Counted from the first letter of the stretch, positions 16,827 to 25,986 are shown. The stretch is DNA of 64,000 bases from Streptomyces olindensis (GCA_000696115.1 JJOH01000004.1:124001-188000), one strand, 5' to 3'. Notes: generated by a model not told the origin, from the letters alone. Numbers and translations are program-made.

Positions 16827-17429
16827 ATGGCTGAGGTCGCCACCGCGCGTCGCAGTCGGATCACCCCCGAGCGTGAGGCCGAGCTGTACGAGGCCGTGCT
16901 CGACCTGCTCCGCGAAGTCGGCTACGACGCCCTCACCATGGACGCCGTGGCCGCTCGCACCCGGTCCAGCAAGGCCACGCTCTACCGCCAGTGGGGCGGC
17001 AAGGCGCAGCTGGTCGTCAAGGCGATCCGGCACACCAAGCCGGGCAAGGACCTCGGCGAGATCGACACCGGGTCGCTCCGCGGCGACTTCCACGCCCTCA
17101 TGGAGCGCGCGGACGACGCGGAGATGGAGCAGAACGGCGCGCTGATGCGCGGGTTGGCCATGGCGATGCACGCCAATCCGGACCTGCACAGCGAGTTCCG
17201 CAGCCAGATCATCGAGCCGGAGGTCGCCGACTTCCGCATCGTGCTGCAGCGTGCCGTCGACCGGGGCGAGGTCCGTCCGGACTGCCCGGCGCTGGACTTC
17301 GTGGTGCACATGATGCTCGGAGCGTTCGTCACCTGCGCGGTCCTGGACGACAAGCCCCCGACGCGGGCCTTCCTGACCTCGTACATCGACGCCGTGGTCC
17401 TCCCCGCCCTCGGCGTTCCCACTCACTAG
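16827..17429 (+). CDS. TetR/AcrR family transcriptional repressor
   Basis: 200-residue repressor with N-terminal HTH LTMDAVAARTRSSKATLYRQWGGKAQLVVKAI (residues ~34-66) and a helical ligand-binding domain. Start chosen at ATG 16827 because AGGAAGGTGA sits just upstream; GTG 16818 overlaps that site. Two inverted repeats of the ACGAAAC type precede it, consistent with autorepression. The MMPL transporter gene follows after 97 bases and is the likely regulated exporter. Confidence 0.92.
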   Translation: MAEVATARRSRITPEREAELYEAVLDLLREVGYDALTMDAVAARTRSSKATLYRQWGGKAQLVVKAIRHTKPGKDLGEIDTGSLRGDFHALMERADDAEMEQNGALMRGLAMAMHANPDLHSEFRSQIIEPEVADFRIVLQRAVDRGEVRPDCPALDFVVHMMLGAFVTCAVLDDKPPTRAFLTSYIDAVVLPALGVPTH

Positions 17430-17526
17430 TCCCCTGAGCTAGCCCCCACCTGACGTCTCCGCTCACGTCGTCGGGCTGATCACCCCTGCCCTGAAGACCT
17501 CACGACCTGACCGGGAGTACGCCCTC

Positions 17527-19725
17527 GTGGCCACTTTCCTCTACAAACTCGGCCGGATCTCCTTCCGGCGACGGCATCTGGTCGCCCTGATATGGGTGGC
17601 CCTGCTGACCCTCGCCGGTGTCGGCGCGGCCAGCGCCCCCGCCGCCGGGAACAGCTCGTTCTCCATCCCCGGCACCGAGGCCCAGAAGGCCTTCGACCTG
17701 TTGGAGCAGCGCTTCCCGGGCATGAGCGCCGACGGCGCCACCGCACGCGTCGTCTTCAAGGCGCCGAGCGGCGAGAAGATGACCGACCCCGGCAACAAGG
17801 CGACGGTCCAGGAGACCGTGAAGGAGCTGGCCGACGGCTCCGAAGTCGCCTCCGTCACCGACCCGTACCGGGCGAAGGCCGTCAGCAAGGACGGCACGAT
17901 CGCCTACGCGCAGGTGTCGTACAAGGTCTCCGGCATGGAGCTGGACGACGCCGCGAAGGACGCCCTGCAGGACACCGCCCAGGACGCGCGGGAGGCCGGG
18001 CTGACCGTCGAGATCGGCGGCGACGCGCTCCAGGCGGTCCCGCACACCGGCAGCAGCGAGATCATCGGCATCGCCGTCGCCGCGGTCGTCCTCGTGATCA
18101 CCTTCGGCTCGCTGGTCGCGGCCGGGCTGCCGCTGCTGACGGCCCTCATCGGCGTCGGTATCGGCGTCTCCTCGATCACGGCCCTGGCCAGCGCCCTCGA
18201 CCTCGGCTCGACCACCTCGACGCTGGCGATGATGATCGGCCTGGCGGTCGGCATCGACTACGCGCTGTTCATCGTCTCCCGCTACCGCGCCGAACTGGCC
18301 GAGGGGCGCGACCGCGAGGAGGCGGTCGGCCGGGCCGTCGGCACGGCGGGCTCCGCGGTGGTCTTCGCCGGACTGACCGTGGTGATCGCCCTGGTGGGCC
18401 TGTCCGTCGTCAACATCCCGATGCTGACGAAGATGGGCATCGCCGCGGCGGGCACGGTGGCCATCGCGGTGCTGATCGCGCTGACGATGGTCCCGGCGCT
18501 CCTCGGATACGCGGGCCGCCGGGTGAAGCCGGCGGGGGAGAAGGGCAAGCTGCTCGGCCGGTCGAAGAAGCAGGACAAGCCGGCCAAGCCCAACCTGGGC
18601 ACCCGCTGGGCGAGCTTCGTCGTCCGCCGCCCGATCGCGGTCCTGCTGCTCGGCGTCGTCGGCCTCGGCGCGGCGGCCGTCCCGGCGGCGTCCCTGGAAC
18701 TGGGCCTGCCCGACGACGGCTCCCAGCCCACCTCCACCACGCAGCGCCGCGCCTACGACCTGCTGTCCGAGGGCTTCGGCCCCGGCTTCAACGGCCCGCT
18801 GATGGTCGTGGTCGACGCCAAGGGCAGCGACGACCCGAAGGCGGCCTTCACCGCCACCGGCGACGAGATCAAGGGTCTCGAGGACGTCGTGACGGTGACT
18901 CCGGCGCAGCCCAACAAGGCGGGCGACACGGCCACGATCACGGTGATCCCCGGCTCCAAGCCGTCCTCCGTCACGACGGAGAACCTGGTGCACGGCATCC
19001 GGGACGCTGGAGCCGGCATCAAGGCCGACACCGACGCGAACGTCCTGGTCACCGGCAGCACGGCGATGAACATCGACGTCAGCGAGAAGCTCAACGACGC
19101 GCTGGTGCCGTACCTGGTCCTCGTCGTCGGCCTGGCCTTCCTGCTGCTGATCGTGGTCTTCCGCTCGATCCTGGTCCCGCTGAAGGCGGCCCTCGGCTTC
19201 CTGCTGTCGGTGATGGCGGCGCTCGGCGCGGTGGTCGCGGTGTTCCAGTGGGGCTGGCTGGCGGACCTCATGGGCGTCGAGCAGACGGGCCCGGTCATGT
19301 CGATGATGCCGATCTTCATGGTCGGCGTGGTCTTCGGGCTGGCCATGGACTACGAGGTGTTCCTCGTGACCCGGATGCGGGAGGCCTACGTCCACGGTGA
19401 GAAGCCCGCCCAGGCCGTGGTCACCGGCTTCCGGCACGGCGCGCGGGTCGTGACCGCCGCCGCGGTCATCATGATGGCCGTCTTCGCCGGCTTCATCGGC
19501 TCGTCCGAGTCGATGGTCAAGATGATCGGCTTCGGCCTCGCGATCGCCGTCTTCTTCGACGCGTTCGTCGTCCGCATGGCGATCGTCCCGGCCGTCCTGG
19601 CCCTCCTCGGCCGCAAGGCCTGGTGGCTGCCCAAGTGGCTCGACCGCGTCCTGCCCAACGTGGACGTCGAGGGCGAGGGCCTGCGCACGGCCGACGACAA
19701 GGACAAGGAGCTGGTACACGCCTGA
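17527..19725 (+). CDS. MMPL family transporter
   Basis: 732-residue RND-superfamily membrane transporter of the MMPL type, which exports lipids or lipophilic compounds using proton motive force. Seen: N-terminal TM (HLVALIWVALLTLAGVGAA), first extracytoplasmic loop (~45-190), five-TM bundle including MMIGLAVGIDYALFIVSRYR, cytoplasmic linker rich in Lys (GEKGKLLGRSKKQDKPAKP), second TM and loop, and a second bundle with VGVVFGLAMDYEVFLVTRMREAYVHG, where the Asp in the DY pair is the expected proton relay. GTG start, with GGGAG upstream. Paired with TetR; substrate unknown. Confidence 0.93.
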   Translation: MATFLYKLGRISFRRRHLVALIWVALLTLAGVGAASAPAAGNSSFSIPGTEAQKAFDLLEQRFPGMSADGATARVVFKAPSGEKMTDPGNKATVQETVKELADGSEVASVTDPYRAKAVSKDGTIAYAQVSYKVSGMELDDAAKDALQDTAQDAREAGLTVEIGGDALQAVPHTGSSEIIGIAVAAVVLVITFGSLVAAGLPLLTALIGVGIGVSSITALASALDLGSTTSTLAMMIGLAVGIDYALFIVSRYRAELAEGRDREEAVGRAVGTAGSAVVFAGLTVVIALVGLSVVNIPMLTKMGIAAAGTVAIAVLIALTMVPALLGYAGRRVKPAGEKGKLLGRSKKQDKPAKPNLGTRWASFVVRRPIAVLLLGVVGLGAAAVPAASLELGLPDDGSQPTSTTQRRAYDLLSEGFGPGFNGPLMVVVDAKGSDDPKAAFTATGDEIKGLEDVVTVTPAQPNKAGDTATITVIPGSKPSSVTTENLVHGIRDAGAGIKADTDANVLVTGSTAMNIDVSEKLNDALVPYLVLVVGLAFLLLIVVFRSILVPLKAALGFLLSVMAALGAVVAVFQWGWLADLMGVEQTGPVMSMMPIFMVGVVFGLAMDYEVFLVTRMREAYVHGEKPAQAVVTGFRHGARVVTAAAVIMMAVFAGFIGSSESMVKMIGFGLAIAVFFDAFVVRMAIVPAVLALLGRKAWWLPKWLDRVLPNVDVEGEGLRTADDKDKELVHA

Positions 19726-19742
19726 CGGCACGCCGAGAAACC

Positions 19743-19782
19743 GGCCGGTGAGGCTCCGTGGGGACGGGGACCCTCACCGGCC
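19743..19782. terminator. Bidirectional terminator between MMPL and alcohol dehydrogenase genes
   Basis: GGCCGGTGAGG and its exact complement CCTCACCGGCC flank an 18-base loop, then CTTTCC. It lies between convergent stops. Confidence 0.8.
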
Positions 19783-19788
19783 TTTCCG

Positions 19789-20931
19789 TCACGCGTGCGG
19801 ATGGAGGACGACCTTGGTGTAGCCCTCGACTCGCTTGTCGAACTTCTCGTACGCCGTCGGCGCCTCGTCGAGGGGCAGTTCGTGCGAGACGACGAAGCTC
19901 GGCTTCGCACGGTCCTCGATGATCAGGTCACGCAGGTGGCGGTTGTACCGCTTGACGTTGCACTGGCCGGTGCCCATGCGGAGCCCCTTCTCGAAGAGGC
20001 GTCCGACGGAGACCACCAGCATGCCCTGCTTGGCCTGCTCGTCCGGTCCTCCGGGGTCGCGCGGCACGTACAGGCCCGGCACCCCGAGCGCGCCCGTCGG
20101 CCGGACCGTCTCGACGAGCGAGTTCAGCACGGTCGCGGGCTCCTCGCGGTCCTCGTTCTGCGCCTGAGCCTGGTAACCGACCGCGTCGATCCCCTTGTCC
20201 GTCCCCAGACCGCCTTCGGTCTGCTCCTTGATCTGCTCCGCCGGGTTGCCCTGGGTGAAGTCGATCGGCACGGCGCCGATCTCCTCCGCCTTCTGCAGCC
20301 GCTCCGCCACCCGGTCGACCACGAACACCTTGCTCGCGCCGCGCAGCATCGCGGAGTAGGCGGCCATGAGCCCGACCGGACCGCCGCCGTACACGGCGAC
20401 GGTGTCACCGGGACGTACGTCGGCCAGCTCGTTGCCGTGGTAACCGGTCGGGAAGATGTCGGCGAGCAGGACGAAGTCGGTCTCCTTCTCGGTGCCCTCG
20501 GGGAGTTTGAGGCAGTTGAAGTCGGCGTACGGCACCCGCACGTACTCCGCCTGGCCTCCCACATAGGGCCCCATCGCGACATAGCCGTAGGCGCCGCCGG
20601 CGAAGCCCGGGTTCACGGTCAGGCAGAAGCCCGTGAAGCCGGCCGTACAGTTCTTGCAGAATCCGCACGCCACGTTGAAGGGCATGACCACCCGGTCGCC
20701 GCGGCTGAGCGAGGTGACCCCCTCTCCTGCCTCCTCGACGACCCCGAGGTTCTCGTGGCCGAACACGATGCCCGGTTCCGCGGCGGTACGGCCCTCGTAC
20801 ATGTGCAGGTCCGAGCCGCAGATGGCGGTCGACGTGACGCGGACGATCACATCGCTCGGGTGCTGGATCCGCGGGTCCTCCACTTGCTCTATGGCTACCT
20901 CGAACGGGCCCTTGTACACGACAGCCCTCAT
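19789..20931 (-). CDS. Zinc-dependent alcohol dehydrogenase, glutathione-independent formaldehyde dehydrogenase-like
   Basis: 380-residue MDR-family dehydrogenase. Seen: catalytic zinc ligands in AICGSDLHMYEGR and FGHENLG, a structural-zinc lobe ACGFCKNCTAGFTGFC, the nucleotide loop VYGGGPVGLMAAY, and GGQAEYVRVPYADFNCLKLP, all as in bacterial NAD-linked formaldehyde dismutase / formaldehyde dehydrogenase. ATG at 20931 lies 9 bases after GGAGG; the TTG six bases earlier is too close to the ribosome site. Probable role: aldehyde detoxification. Divergent from a small ORF. Confidence 0.9.
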   Translation of the reverse strand: MRAVVYKGPFEVAIEQVEDPRIQHPSDVIVRVTSTAICGSDLHMYEGRTAAEPGIVFGHENLGVVEEAGEGVTSLSRGDRVVMPFNVACGFCKNCTAGFTGFCLTVNPGFAGGAYGYVAMGPYVGGQAEYVRVPYADFNCLKLPEGTEKETDFVLLADIFPTGYHGNELADVRPGDTVAVYGGGPVGLMAAYSAMLRGASKVFVVDRVAERLQKAEEIGAVPIDFTQGNPAEQIKEQTEGGLGTDKGIDAVGYQAQAQNEDREEPATVLNSLVETVRPTGALGVPGLYVPRDPGGPDEQAKQGMLVVSVGRLFEKGLRMGTGQCNVKRYNRHLRDLIIEDRAKPSFVVSHELPLDEAPTAYEKFDKRVEGYTKVVLHPHA

Positions 20932-21023
20932 CGTCAAGCACCTCCGTCTGTGTGTCCTGGGTCATATACCAGGCTGGTGCAGGATGAGACGATTTGCATG
21001 TGCAGAGGAAAGGATCTAGGGCT

Positions 21024-21209
21024 TTGTCACGACGTATCGGAACGCTGCTCGTAGCGGTCCCCGGGCTGTCCGGCACCGTCTATCCGGTGGGGACGCGCGT
21101 GGCCATCCAGGGCACCGGAGGATCCGTCGACGGCTTCGTCGACGGAGACTGGCTGCCGCTCGCCTGGTGGGAGTTCACGGACGTCCGCCCGGAGGACGGC
21201 ACCGGCTGA
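21024..21209 (+). CDS. Small hypothetical protein
   Basis: 61 residues from a TTG start preceded by AGGAAAGG. Content: LVAVPGLSGTVYPVGTRVAIQGTGGSVDGFVDGDWLPLAWWEF, which reads like a small all-beta (SH3-like or KOW-like) fold. Codon third positions are G/C-rich throughout, supporting coding. 47 bases before the YbaK gene. I do not recognise the family; an in-frame TTG at 20994 is an alternative start. Confidence 0.5.
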   Translation: MSRRIGTLLVAVPGLSGTVYPVGTRVAIQGTGGSVDGFVDGDWLPLAWWEFTDVRPEDGTG

Positions 21210-21253
21210 AACAGCCTCGCGTGGCCAGTACACGCACCGCTACCGTGCCCTCC

Positions 21254-21769
21254 ATGACGACGACAGCCGCCACTGACGCCGAGAACTCCGGAGCACACCC
21301 CCACTTCGTCGAGGCCCTGCGCGGTCTCGGGCTGGAGGGACTGGTCGGCCGGGTCCGCCGGTTCCCGGAGGCCACCCGTACCGCCGCCGAGGCCGCTGCC
21401 GCGCTCGGGTGCGAGCTGAGCCAGATCTGCAAGTCGCTGATCTTCGCCGCGGACGGCGTGCCCGTACTGGTGCTCATGGACGGGGCCTCCCGCGTGGACG
21501 TCGAACTCGTGCGGAAGGAGCTCGGGGCGGAGAAGGTCACCCGGGCCAGGGCCGACGTCGTGCGGGAGACCACCGGGTACGCCATCGGCGGCGTACCGCC
21601 CTTCGGGCACCGGACCAGGACCCGGGTGCTCGCCGACCGTTCCCTCCTCGCGCACGACGTCGTCTGGGCCGCCGCCGGGACGCCCTACACCGTCTTCCCG
21701 ATGGCGCCGCGGGACCTCGTCACCCACGCCGGCGGCACGCTCGTGGACGTGCGCGAGCGCACCTCGTGA
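21254..21769 (+). CDS. YbaK/EbsC family aminoacyl-tRNA deacylase
   Basis: 171-residue stand-alone editing domain that removes wrong amino acids from tRNA (Cys-tRNA-Pro or Ala-tRNA-Pro type). Seen: EAAAALGCELSQICKSLIF with the conserved catalytic-site Lys, VLVLMDGASRVDVELVRKELG, and TTGYAIGGVPPFGHRTRTRVLADRSLL with the GGxxPxGH motif. ATG at 21254. Its stop overlaps the next gene's GTG (GTGA). Confidence 0.92.
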   Translation: MTTTAATDAENSGAHPHFVEALRGLGLEGLVGRVRRFPEATRTAAEAAAALGCELSQICKSLIFAADGVPVLVLMDGASRVDVELVRKELGAEKVTRARADVVRETTGYAIGGVPPFGHRTRTRVLADRSLLAHDVVWAAAGTPYTVFPMAPRDLVTHAGGTLVDVRERTS

Positions 21770-22611
21770 CGCCGCTGGTCACCACCGCCGTCCTGCTCGC
21801 CGCCGTCACCCACGCCAGCTGGAACGCCATCGCCCACAAGATCACCGACAAGCTGGCCGGCTTCGCGCTGATCTCGGGCGGAGGGCTCGCCATCGGGCTG
21901 GCCCTGGCGCTGTTCGTGCCGTTCCCGGCGGCCGGGGCATGGCCCTACCTGCTGGCCTCTGCGGCCATCCACATCGCCTACTACGCCCTGTTGATGAAGT
22001 CCTTCCGGCTGGGGGACTTCGGGCAGGCCTACCCCATCGCGCGCGGCACCGCGCCCCTCGTCGTGACCCTGCTCGCCGCGCTCTTCGCCCACGAGGTGCC
22101 GGACGGATGGGCCGCCGCCGGTGTCGCCGTGTCCTGCGCGGGCCTGACCGGCGTCGCCCTGTGGGGCCTGCGCGGGCACCGGCCCGACTGGGCGGCGATC
22201 GGGGCGGCCCTGGCGACCGGGCTGACGATAGCGGCGTACACCGTCGTCGACGGGCTGGGTGTGCGCGCCGCCGGGTCGTCCCTCGGGTACATCGCCTGGC
22301 TGATGGCGGTGCAGGGGGCGGCCGTCCCGGCGTACGCCGTGTGGCGGTGGCGCGGGCGGACCGCGGCGACCCTGCGGCCGTTCGCCGCGATCGGGCTGCT
22401 CGGCGCCGCGCTCTCCGTCGCCGCCTACGCCCTCGTCCTGTGGGCCCAGACCAGGGCCGAGCTGGCGCCCATCGCCGCCCTGCGCGAATCGTCCATCATC
22501 GTGGGCGCGGCGATCGGGGCCGTGTTCTTCAAGGAGCGGTTCGGGGCGCCGAGGATCGCGGCGGCCGGGCTGCTCGTCGTCGGGATCGGGCTGATGCTGC
22601 ACGCCGGATAG
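21766..22611 (+). CDS. EamA/DMT superfamily transporter
   Basis: 281-residue integral membrane protein with about ten predicted TM helices in two EamA repeats (for example LISGGGLAIGLALALFVPF, GWAAAGVAVSCAGLTGVALWG, AAGLLVVGIGLMLHA). Such proteins export metabolites, often amino acids. The signature ASWNAIAHK at the first helix and PIARGTAPLVV before helix four fit the drug/metabolite transporter fold. Translationally coupled to the YbaK gene, which suggests co-expression but not a shared pathway. Substrate unknown. Confidence 0.9.
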   Translation: MTPLVTTAVLLAAVTHASWNAIAHKITDKLAGFALISGGGLAIGLALALFVPFPAAGAWPYLLASAAIHIAYYALLMKSFRLGDFGQAYPIARGTAPLVVTLLAALFAHEVPDGWAAAGVAVSCAGLTGVALWGLRGHRPDWAAIGAALATGLTIAAYTVVDGLGVRAAGSSLGYIAWLMAVQGAAVPAYAVWRWRGRTAATLRPFAAIGLLGAALSVAAYALVLWAQTRAELAPIAALRESSIIVGAAIGAVFFKERFGAPRIAAAGLLVVGIGLMLHAG

Positions 22612-22682
22612 GCGGTGTCAGGCGGGTGCGTTCGACCGGTGCGAGGAGCACCCTGGAACTAGGTGTTCCGGAGGTGATCGTC

Positions 22683-22958
22683 ATGATGCACACCACAATG
22701 GGATGGCACGTCGAGCTGGAGTTCATGGAGGACGACCAGCACACCCGGGCGGCCGCGCTGGTCCGCCTGCCCGACGGCACCGAGGTACGGGCGCACGGGC
22801 ACGCGAGCCGGCACCGGTCCGACGCCAATCAGCCCAGGGTCGGGGAGGAGATCGCCGGGGCCCGGGCGCTCAACGAACTCGCCATGCAACTGCTGACCAA
22901 GGCGCACGAGGAGATCGACCAGGCGTCCGGGCGGACCTCCCACCCGATCCACGTCTGA
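22683..22958 (+). CDS. DUF1876 (dsRBD-like fold) protein
   Basis: 91-residue protein of the actinobacterial DUF1876 family, which adopts a double-stranded-RNA-binding-like fold of unknown role. Seen: MGWHVELEFMEDDQHTRAAALVRLPDGTEVRAHGHASRH and ARALNELAMQLLTKAHEEID. Start ATG 22683 is 9 bases after GGAGG; ATG 22686 is the next codon and also possible. It follows EamA by 71 bases. No lipobox or TM, so it is probably cytosolic. Confidence 0.88.
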   Translation: MMHTTMGWHVELEFMEDDQHTRAAALVRLPDGTEVRAHGHASRHRSDANQPRVGEEIAGARALNELAMQLLTKAHEEIDQASGRTSHPIHV

Positions 22959-23052
22959 AGGATGCGCTCGGACGCTCTCGCGTCGGGCTGAGTACCGAGG
23001 TGTGCCCGGGCGGGCTCGTGGCGGCGGGGCGCGGTCCGGCAGGAGCAGCCCC

Positions 23053-23541
23053 TCACTCTCCTGGAGCGCCCCGCTGAGCGGTGAGCGCGACCCGGGCCAG
23101 GAGGTCTCGAAACTGGCCCCGATCCTCTTCGCTCAACTCCGCGAGCAGCTGTGATTCAGTGGCCGCGACATCGGTTCGCACGCGCTGCAGCTGCGCTCGG
23201 CCTTCGTCCGTCAGGATCACGTGGCGAGCCCGCCGGTCCCGCGGATTCGGGCGCCGCGACAGCAGACCCAGCCCTTCCAGGTCGTCGAGAAGGTAGGTCA
23301 TCACCGTTCGGTCGAGGCCGACCCGGCCGGCCAGTTCGAGCTGCGTGGGGGGCTTTTCCTCGGTCGCGGCCAACGCCATGAGCACCAGGTAGGCGCGTGC
23401 TCCGCCGGGCAGTGCCTCCGCGGACTCGTCCGCGGCACGCCGAAGCGCCCCCGAAATGATGCGAATGGCCCACACCAGGTCGTTGTCCAGGTCTGGGCAT
23501 TCAGCGCTGCTGCTCGCTCGGCCGCGGGGTTCAGAGGACAT
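23053..23541 (-). CDS. MarR family transcriptional regulator
   Basis: 162-residue winged-helix regulator: LVLMALAATEEKPPTQLELAGRVGLDRTVMTYLLDDLEGLGLLSRRPNPRDRRARHVILTDEG shows the full HTH-wing (residues ~60-125). Divergent from the azoreductase gene. The shared 107-base region holds a 9-18-9 inverted repeat that is its probable operator. Start taken at ATG 23541; upstream in-frame ATG at 23607 would run through that repeat. Confidence 0.9.
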   Translation of the reverse strand: MSSEPRGRASSSAECPDLDNDLVWAIRIISGALRRAADESAEALPGGARAYLVLMALAATEEKPPTQLELAGRVGLDRTVMTYLLDDLEGLGLLSRRPNPRDRRARHVILTDEGRAQLQRVRTDVAATESQLLAELSEEDRGQFRDLLARVALTAQRGAPGE

Positions 23542-23593
23542 CCCATCACCGTAGCAGCATTCGGCATGCCGACAGACATTCTTGCCAGGAGAT

Positions 23594-23629
23594 GTTCTGC
23601 TGGACATACTATCTGCGTCACAGCAGAAC
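23594..23629. promoter_or_regulatory. Inverted repeat GTTCTGCTG...CAGCAGAAC between marR and azoreductase genes
   Basis: Two exactly complementary 9-base arms, 18 bases apart, 20 bases before the azoreductase start. Likely operator for the divergent MarR regulator, placed to repress azoR. Confidence 0.6.
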
Positions 23630-23648
23630 TTTGTGGAGGTACCGCACC

Positions 23649-24290
23649 GTGAACCTGTTCCGTCTCGACGCGAGCATCCGTACCGAAGGTTCGGCGAGCC
23701 GCGCCCTCGCCGACACCGCCGAGCAGGCGTGGCTCGCCCAGCACCCGGGCGGGGTCGTGACCCGGCGCGACCTCGGCGCCCAGCCCCTGCCCGGGGATGC
23801 GTGGACCGCGCTCGCCGGCGCCGTCGTCAACCCCTCCGTACCGGCCCCGGACGAGGCGCGCGAGCTCCTCGACCGTCTCGGCGCGGAACTCCTCGACGCC
23901 GACGCGTTCCTGTTCGCGGTGCCGATGTACAACTGGAATGTCCCGGCGCAGGTCAAGACCTGGCTTGACCTGATCCTGAATCACCCCCGGCTGGGCGTGC
24001 ACGGTGACTGGCCGCTCAAGGGCAAGCCGGCGATCCTGACGTTGAGCCGGGGCGGCGGTTACGGGCCCGGCAGCCCGAAGGAAGGCTGGGACCACGCCAC
24101 GCCCTACCTGCGCAGGATCCTGGCCGACGTCTTCGGCCTCGACCTGCACATAGCCGAGGCGGAGCTGACCCACGCGTTCTGGGATCCGAACATGGAGTCG
24201 CTGCGAGGGCTGGCCGTGGAGTCGATGAAGACGGGGCACGAGCAGGCCGCCGAGCACGGCCTGCGGGTCGCCCGGCTGATCACGGCCTGA
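23649..24290 (+). CDS. azoR: FMN-dependent NADH-azoreductase
   Basis: 213-residue flavodoxin-fold quinone/azo reductase. Seen: LFRLDASIRTEGSASRALADTAEQAW (FMN phosphate loop), FAVPMYNWNVPAQVKTWLDLI and TLSRGGGYG, matching AzoR. GTG at 23649 with GGAGGT upstream. Reduces quinones and azo compounds with two electrons, protecting against thiol-reactive electrophiles. Control by the divergent MarR protein is likely, as in other quinone-sensing pairs. Confidence 0.92.
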   Translation: MNLFRLDASIRTEGSASRALADTAEQAWLAQHPGGVVTRRDLGAQPLPGDAWTALAGAVVNPSVPAPDEARELLDRLGAELLDADAFLFAVPMYNWNVPAQVKTWLDLILNHPRLGVHGDWPLKGKPAILTLSRGGGYGPGSPKEGWDHATPYLRRILADVFGLDLHIAEAELTHAFWDPNMESLRGLAVESMKTGHEQAAEHGLRVARLITA

Positions 24291-24329
24291 CACCCCGGGT
24301 CTGTCTCGACCCGAGCTGGGCGCAGGGGG

Positions 24330-25493
24330 CTAGGCCCCCAGCACGCCCCGTACCGCCCGCACCAGCCCCTGTGCCCGCGGGTCCGCCGTCACCGTCCTGC
24401 GGAAGCCGTTGGTGACGTAGCCGAAGGCGATGCCGGTCTCCGGGTCGGCGAAGCCGAGGGCGCCGCCGCGGCCCGGGTGGCCGAAGGAACCCGGGGTCAG
24501 CATCGGCGAGGCGCTGCCGTGCAGCATGTAGCCGAGGCCGAAGCGGGTGCCGACCACCAGGACCCGGTCGGGGCCCGCCGACTCCTCGGTCCGGGCCAGC
24601 TCCACCGTCTCCGGCGTGAAGAGGCGGGCGGCACCGGCCGTGTCGCCGATCAGCGTCGCGTAGAAGCGGGCCAGTCCGTCCGCCGTGGCGATGGCGTTGG
24701 TCGCGGGCAGGGCCGCGGCGCGGTACGCCGGGTCGTTCTGCTCCGGGAACGGGGTGATGGCGGCGAAGGCGCGGCGGGTGAGGGAGTCCGGGTCCTGGTA
24801 GGCCTCGGTGACCGAGCGCTTGGGGCGGGCGCGCAGGCCGCCGGCCGGCTCCGGCCCCTCGACGCGGCCCGCCCGTCCGACCCGGCCGGACTCCGACGCC
24901 GGCAGGCCGAGCCAGAGGTCCAGGCCCAGCGGTCCGGTGATCTCCTCGGCGAGCCACTCGCCGGTGCCCTGCCCCGTCACCCGGCGCACCAGTTCGTCGA
25001 CCAGCCAGCCGTACGTCAGCGCGTGGTAGCCGTGGTCGGTGCCGGGCTCCCAGACCGGGGCCTGTGCGGCGACGGCCTCCGGGCCCCGCAGCGGGTCGAG
25101 GGCCTCCTCGGGGGTGAGGGGCCGGTCCAGGACCGGGAGCCCGGCCCGGTGGTTCAGCACGTGCCGGACCAGCACCCGCTCCTTGCCGCGCGCCTTGAAC
25201 TCCGGCCAGTAGTGGCCCACCGGCGCGTCCAGGTCCAGCTGTCCGCGCTGGTGCAGCAGCAGGAGGACGGCGGCGGCGACCCCCTTCGTCGCCGAGCGCA
25301 CGACCTGGGCGGTGCCGCGTTCCCAGGGAGTCGTGCCGTCGAGGTCCTTGGTGCCGCCCCACAGATCGACGACCTTGTGCCCGTCCCGGTAGACGGCGAC
25401 CGCCGCGCCCCGGTCCCCGAGCGTGGCGAAGTTCCGTACGAACGCGTCCCTCACCGGCTCGAAGCCCTCGGCCACTGTGCCGTGCACGTCCAC
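24330..25493 (-). CDS. Serine hydrolase, beta-lactamase/EstB type
   Basis: 387-residue class-C beta-lactamase-fold hydrolase (esterase-like). Seen: catalytic SATKGVAA (SxxK, ~residues 71-78), YGWLVDELVRRVTGQ carrying the Tyr of the YxN-type motif, and a C-terminal FGHPGRGGALGFADP in place of KTG, as in EstB-type esterases. No signal peptide, so cytosolic. GTG start at 25493 with AGGAGG seven bases upstream. 37 bases downstream of ohr in the same direction, possibly cotranscribed. Confidence 0.88.
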   Translation of the reverse strand: MDVHGTVAEGFEPVRDAFVRNFATLGDRGAAVAVYRDGHKVVDLWGGTKDLDGTTPWERGTAQVVRSATKGVAAAVLLLLHQRGQLDLDAPVGHYWPEFKARGKERVLVRHVLNHRAGLPVLDRPLTPEEALDPLRGPEAVAAQAPVWEPGTDHGYHALTYGWLVDELVRRVTGQGTGEWLAEEITGPLGLDLWLGLPASESGRVGRAGRVEGPEPAGGLRARPKRSVTEAYQDPDSLTRRAFAAITPFPEQNDPAYRAAALPATNAIATADGLARFYATLIGDTAGAARLFTPETVELARTEESAGPDRVLVVGTRFGLGYMLHGSASPMLTPGSFGHPGRGGALGFADPETGIAFGYVTNGFRRTVTADPRAQGLVRAVRGVLGA

Positions 25494-25530
25494 GTCCGTA
25501 CTCCTCCTGGTCTCGCCGACTCGCTCCTCT

Positions 25531-25986
25531 TCACCCAAGCAGGATCGTCACGTCGATGTTCCCGCGGGTCGCGTTGGAGTACGGGCAGACCTCGTGGGCG
25601 GCGTCCACCAGCCTGGTCGCGAGGTCGGGGTCGACGACCGGGAGGGAGACGCTGAGGGCGACCGCGAGGCCGTAGCCGCGCTGCCTGTTGGGGCCGAGGC
25701 CGACCTTCGCGGAGACCGTGGAGCCGGTGAGGTCGTAGCCCTCGCGGTTGCCGACCAGGATCAGGGCGTTGTGGAAGCAGGAGCTGTAGCCGGCCGCGAA
25801 GAGCTGTTCCGGGTTGGTGCCGTTGCCGTCGCCGCCGAGCTGCGGGGGCATCGCGACCTTGAGGTCGAGCTGTCCGTCCTGGCTGGTGACATAGCCTTCG
25901 CGGCCGCCGTGGGCGGTGGCCTCGGCGACGTACATGATCTTCGTGGGACGGGTGTCGTCGGTGGCGACAGCGGTGCCGTCGGTCAT
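25531..25986 (-). CDS. ohr: Organic hydroperoxide resistance protein Ohr
   Basis: 151-residue OsmC/Ohr-family thiol peroxidase that reduces organic and fatty-acid hydroperoxides. Both catalytic cysteines are present: YSSCFHNAL and HEVCPYSNATRGNIDV. NPEQLFAAGYSSCF is the family signature. ATG 25986. OhrR lies directly upstream in the same direction; the 107-base gap contains an inverted repeat. Confidence 0.95.
   Translation of the reverse strand: MTDGTAVATDDTRPTKIMYVAEATAHGGREGYVTSQDGQLDLKVAMPPQLGGDGNGTNPEQLFAAGYSSCFHNALILVGNREGYDLTGSTVSAKVGLGPNRQRGYGLAVALSVSLPVVDPDLATRLVDAAHEVCPYSNATRGNIDVTILLG

Noticed and set aside
17500..19731. 743-codon minus-strand frame opposite the MMPL gene
   Set aside because: Very high His/Asp/Arg/Gly content typical of antisense frames; the sense strand encodes a clear 12-TM transporter.
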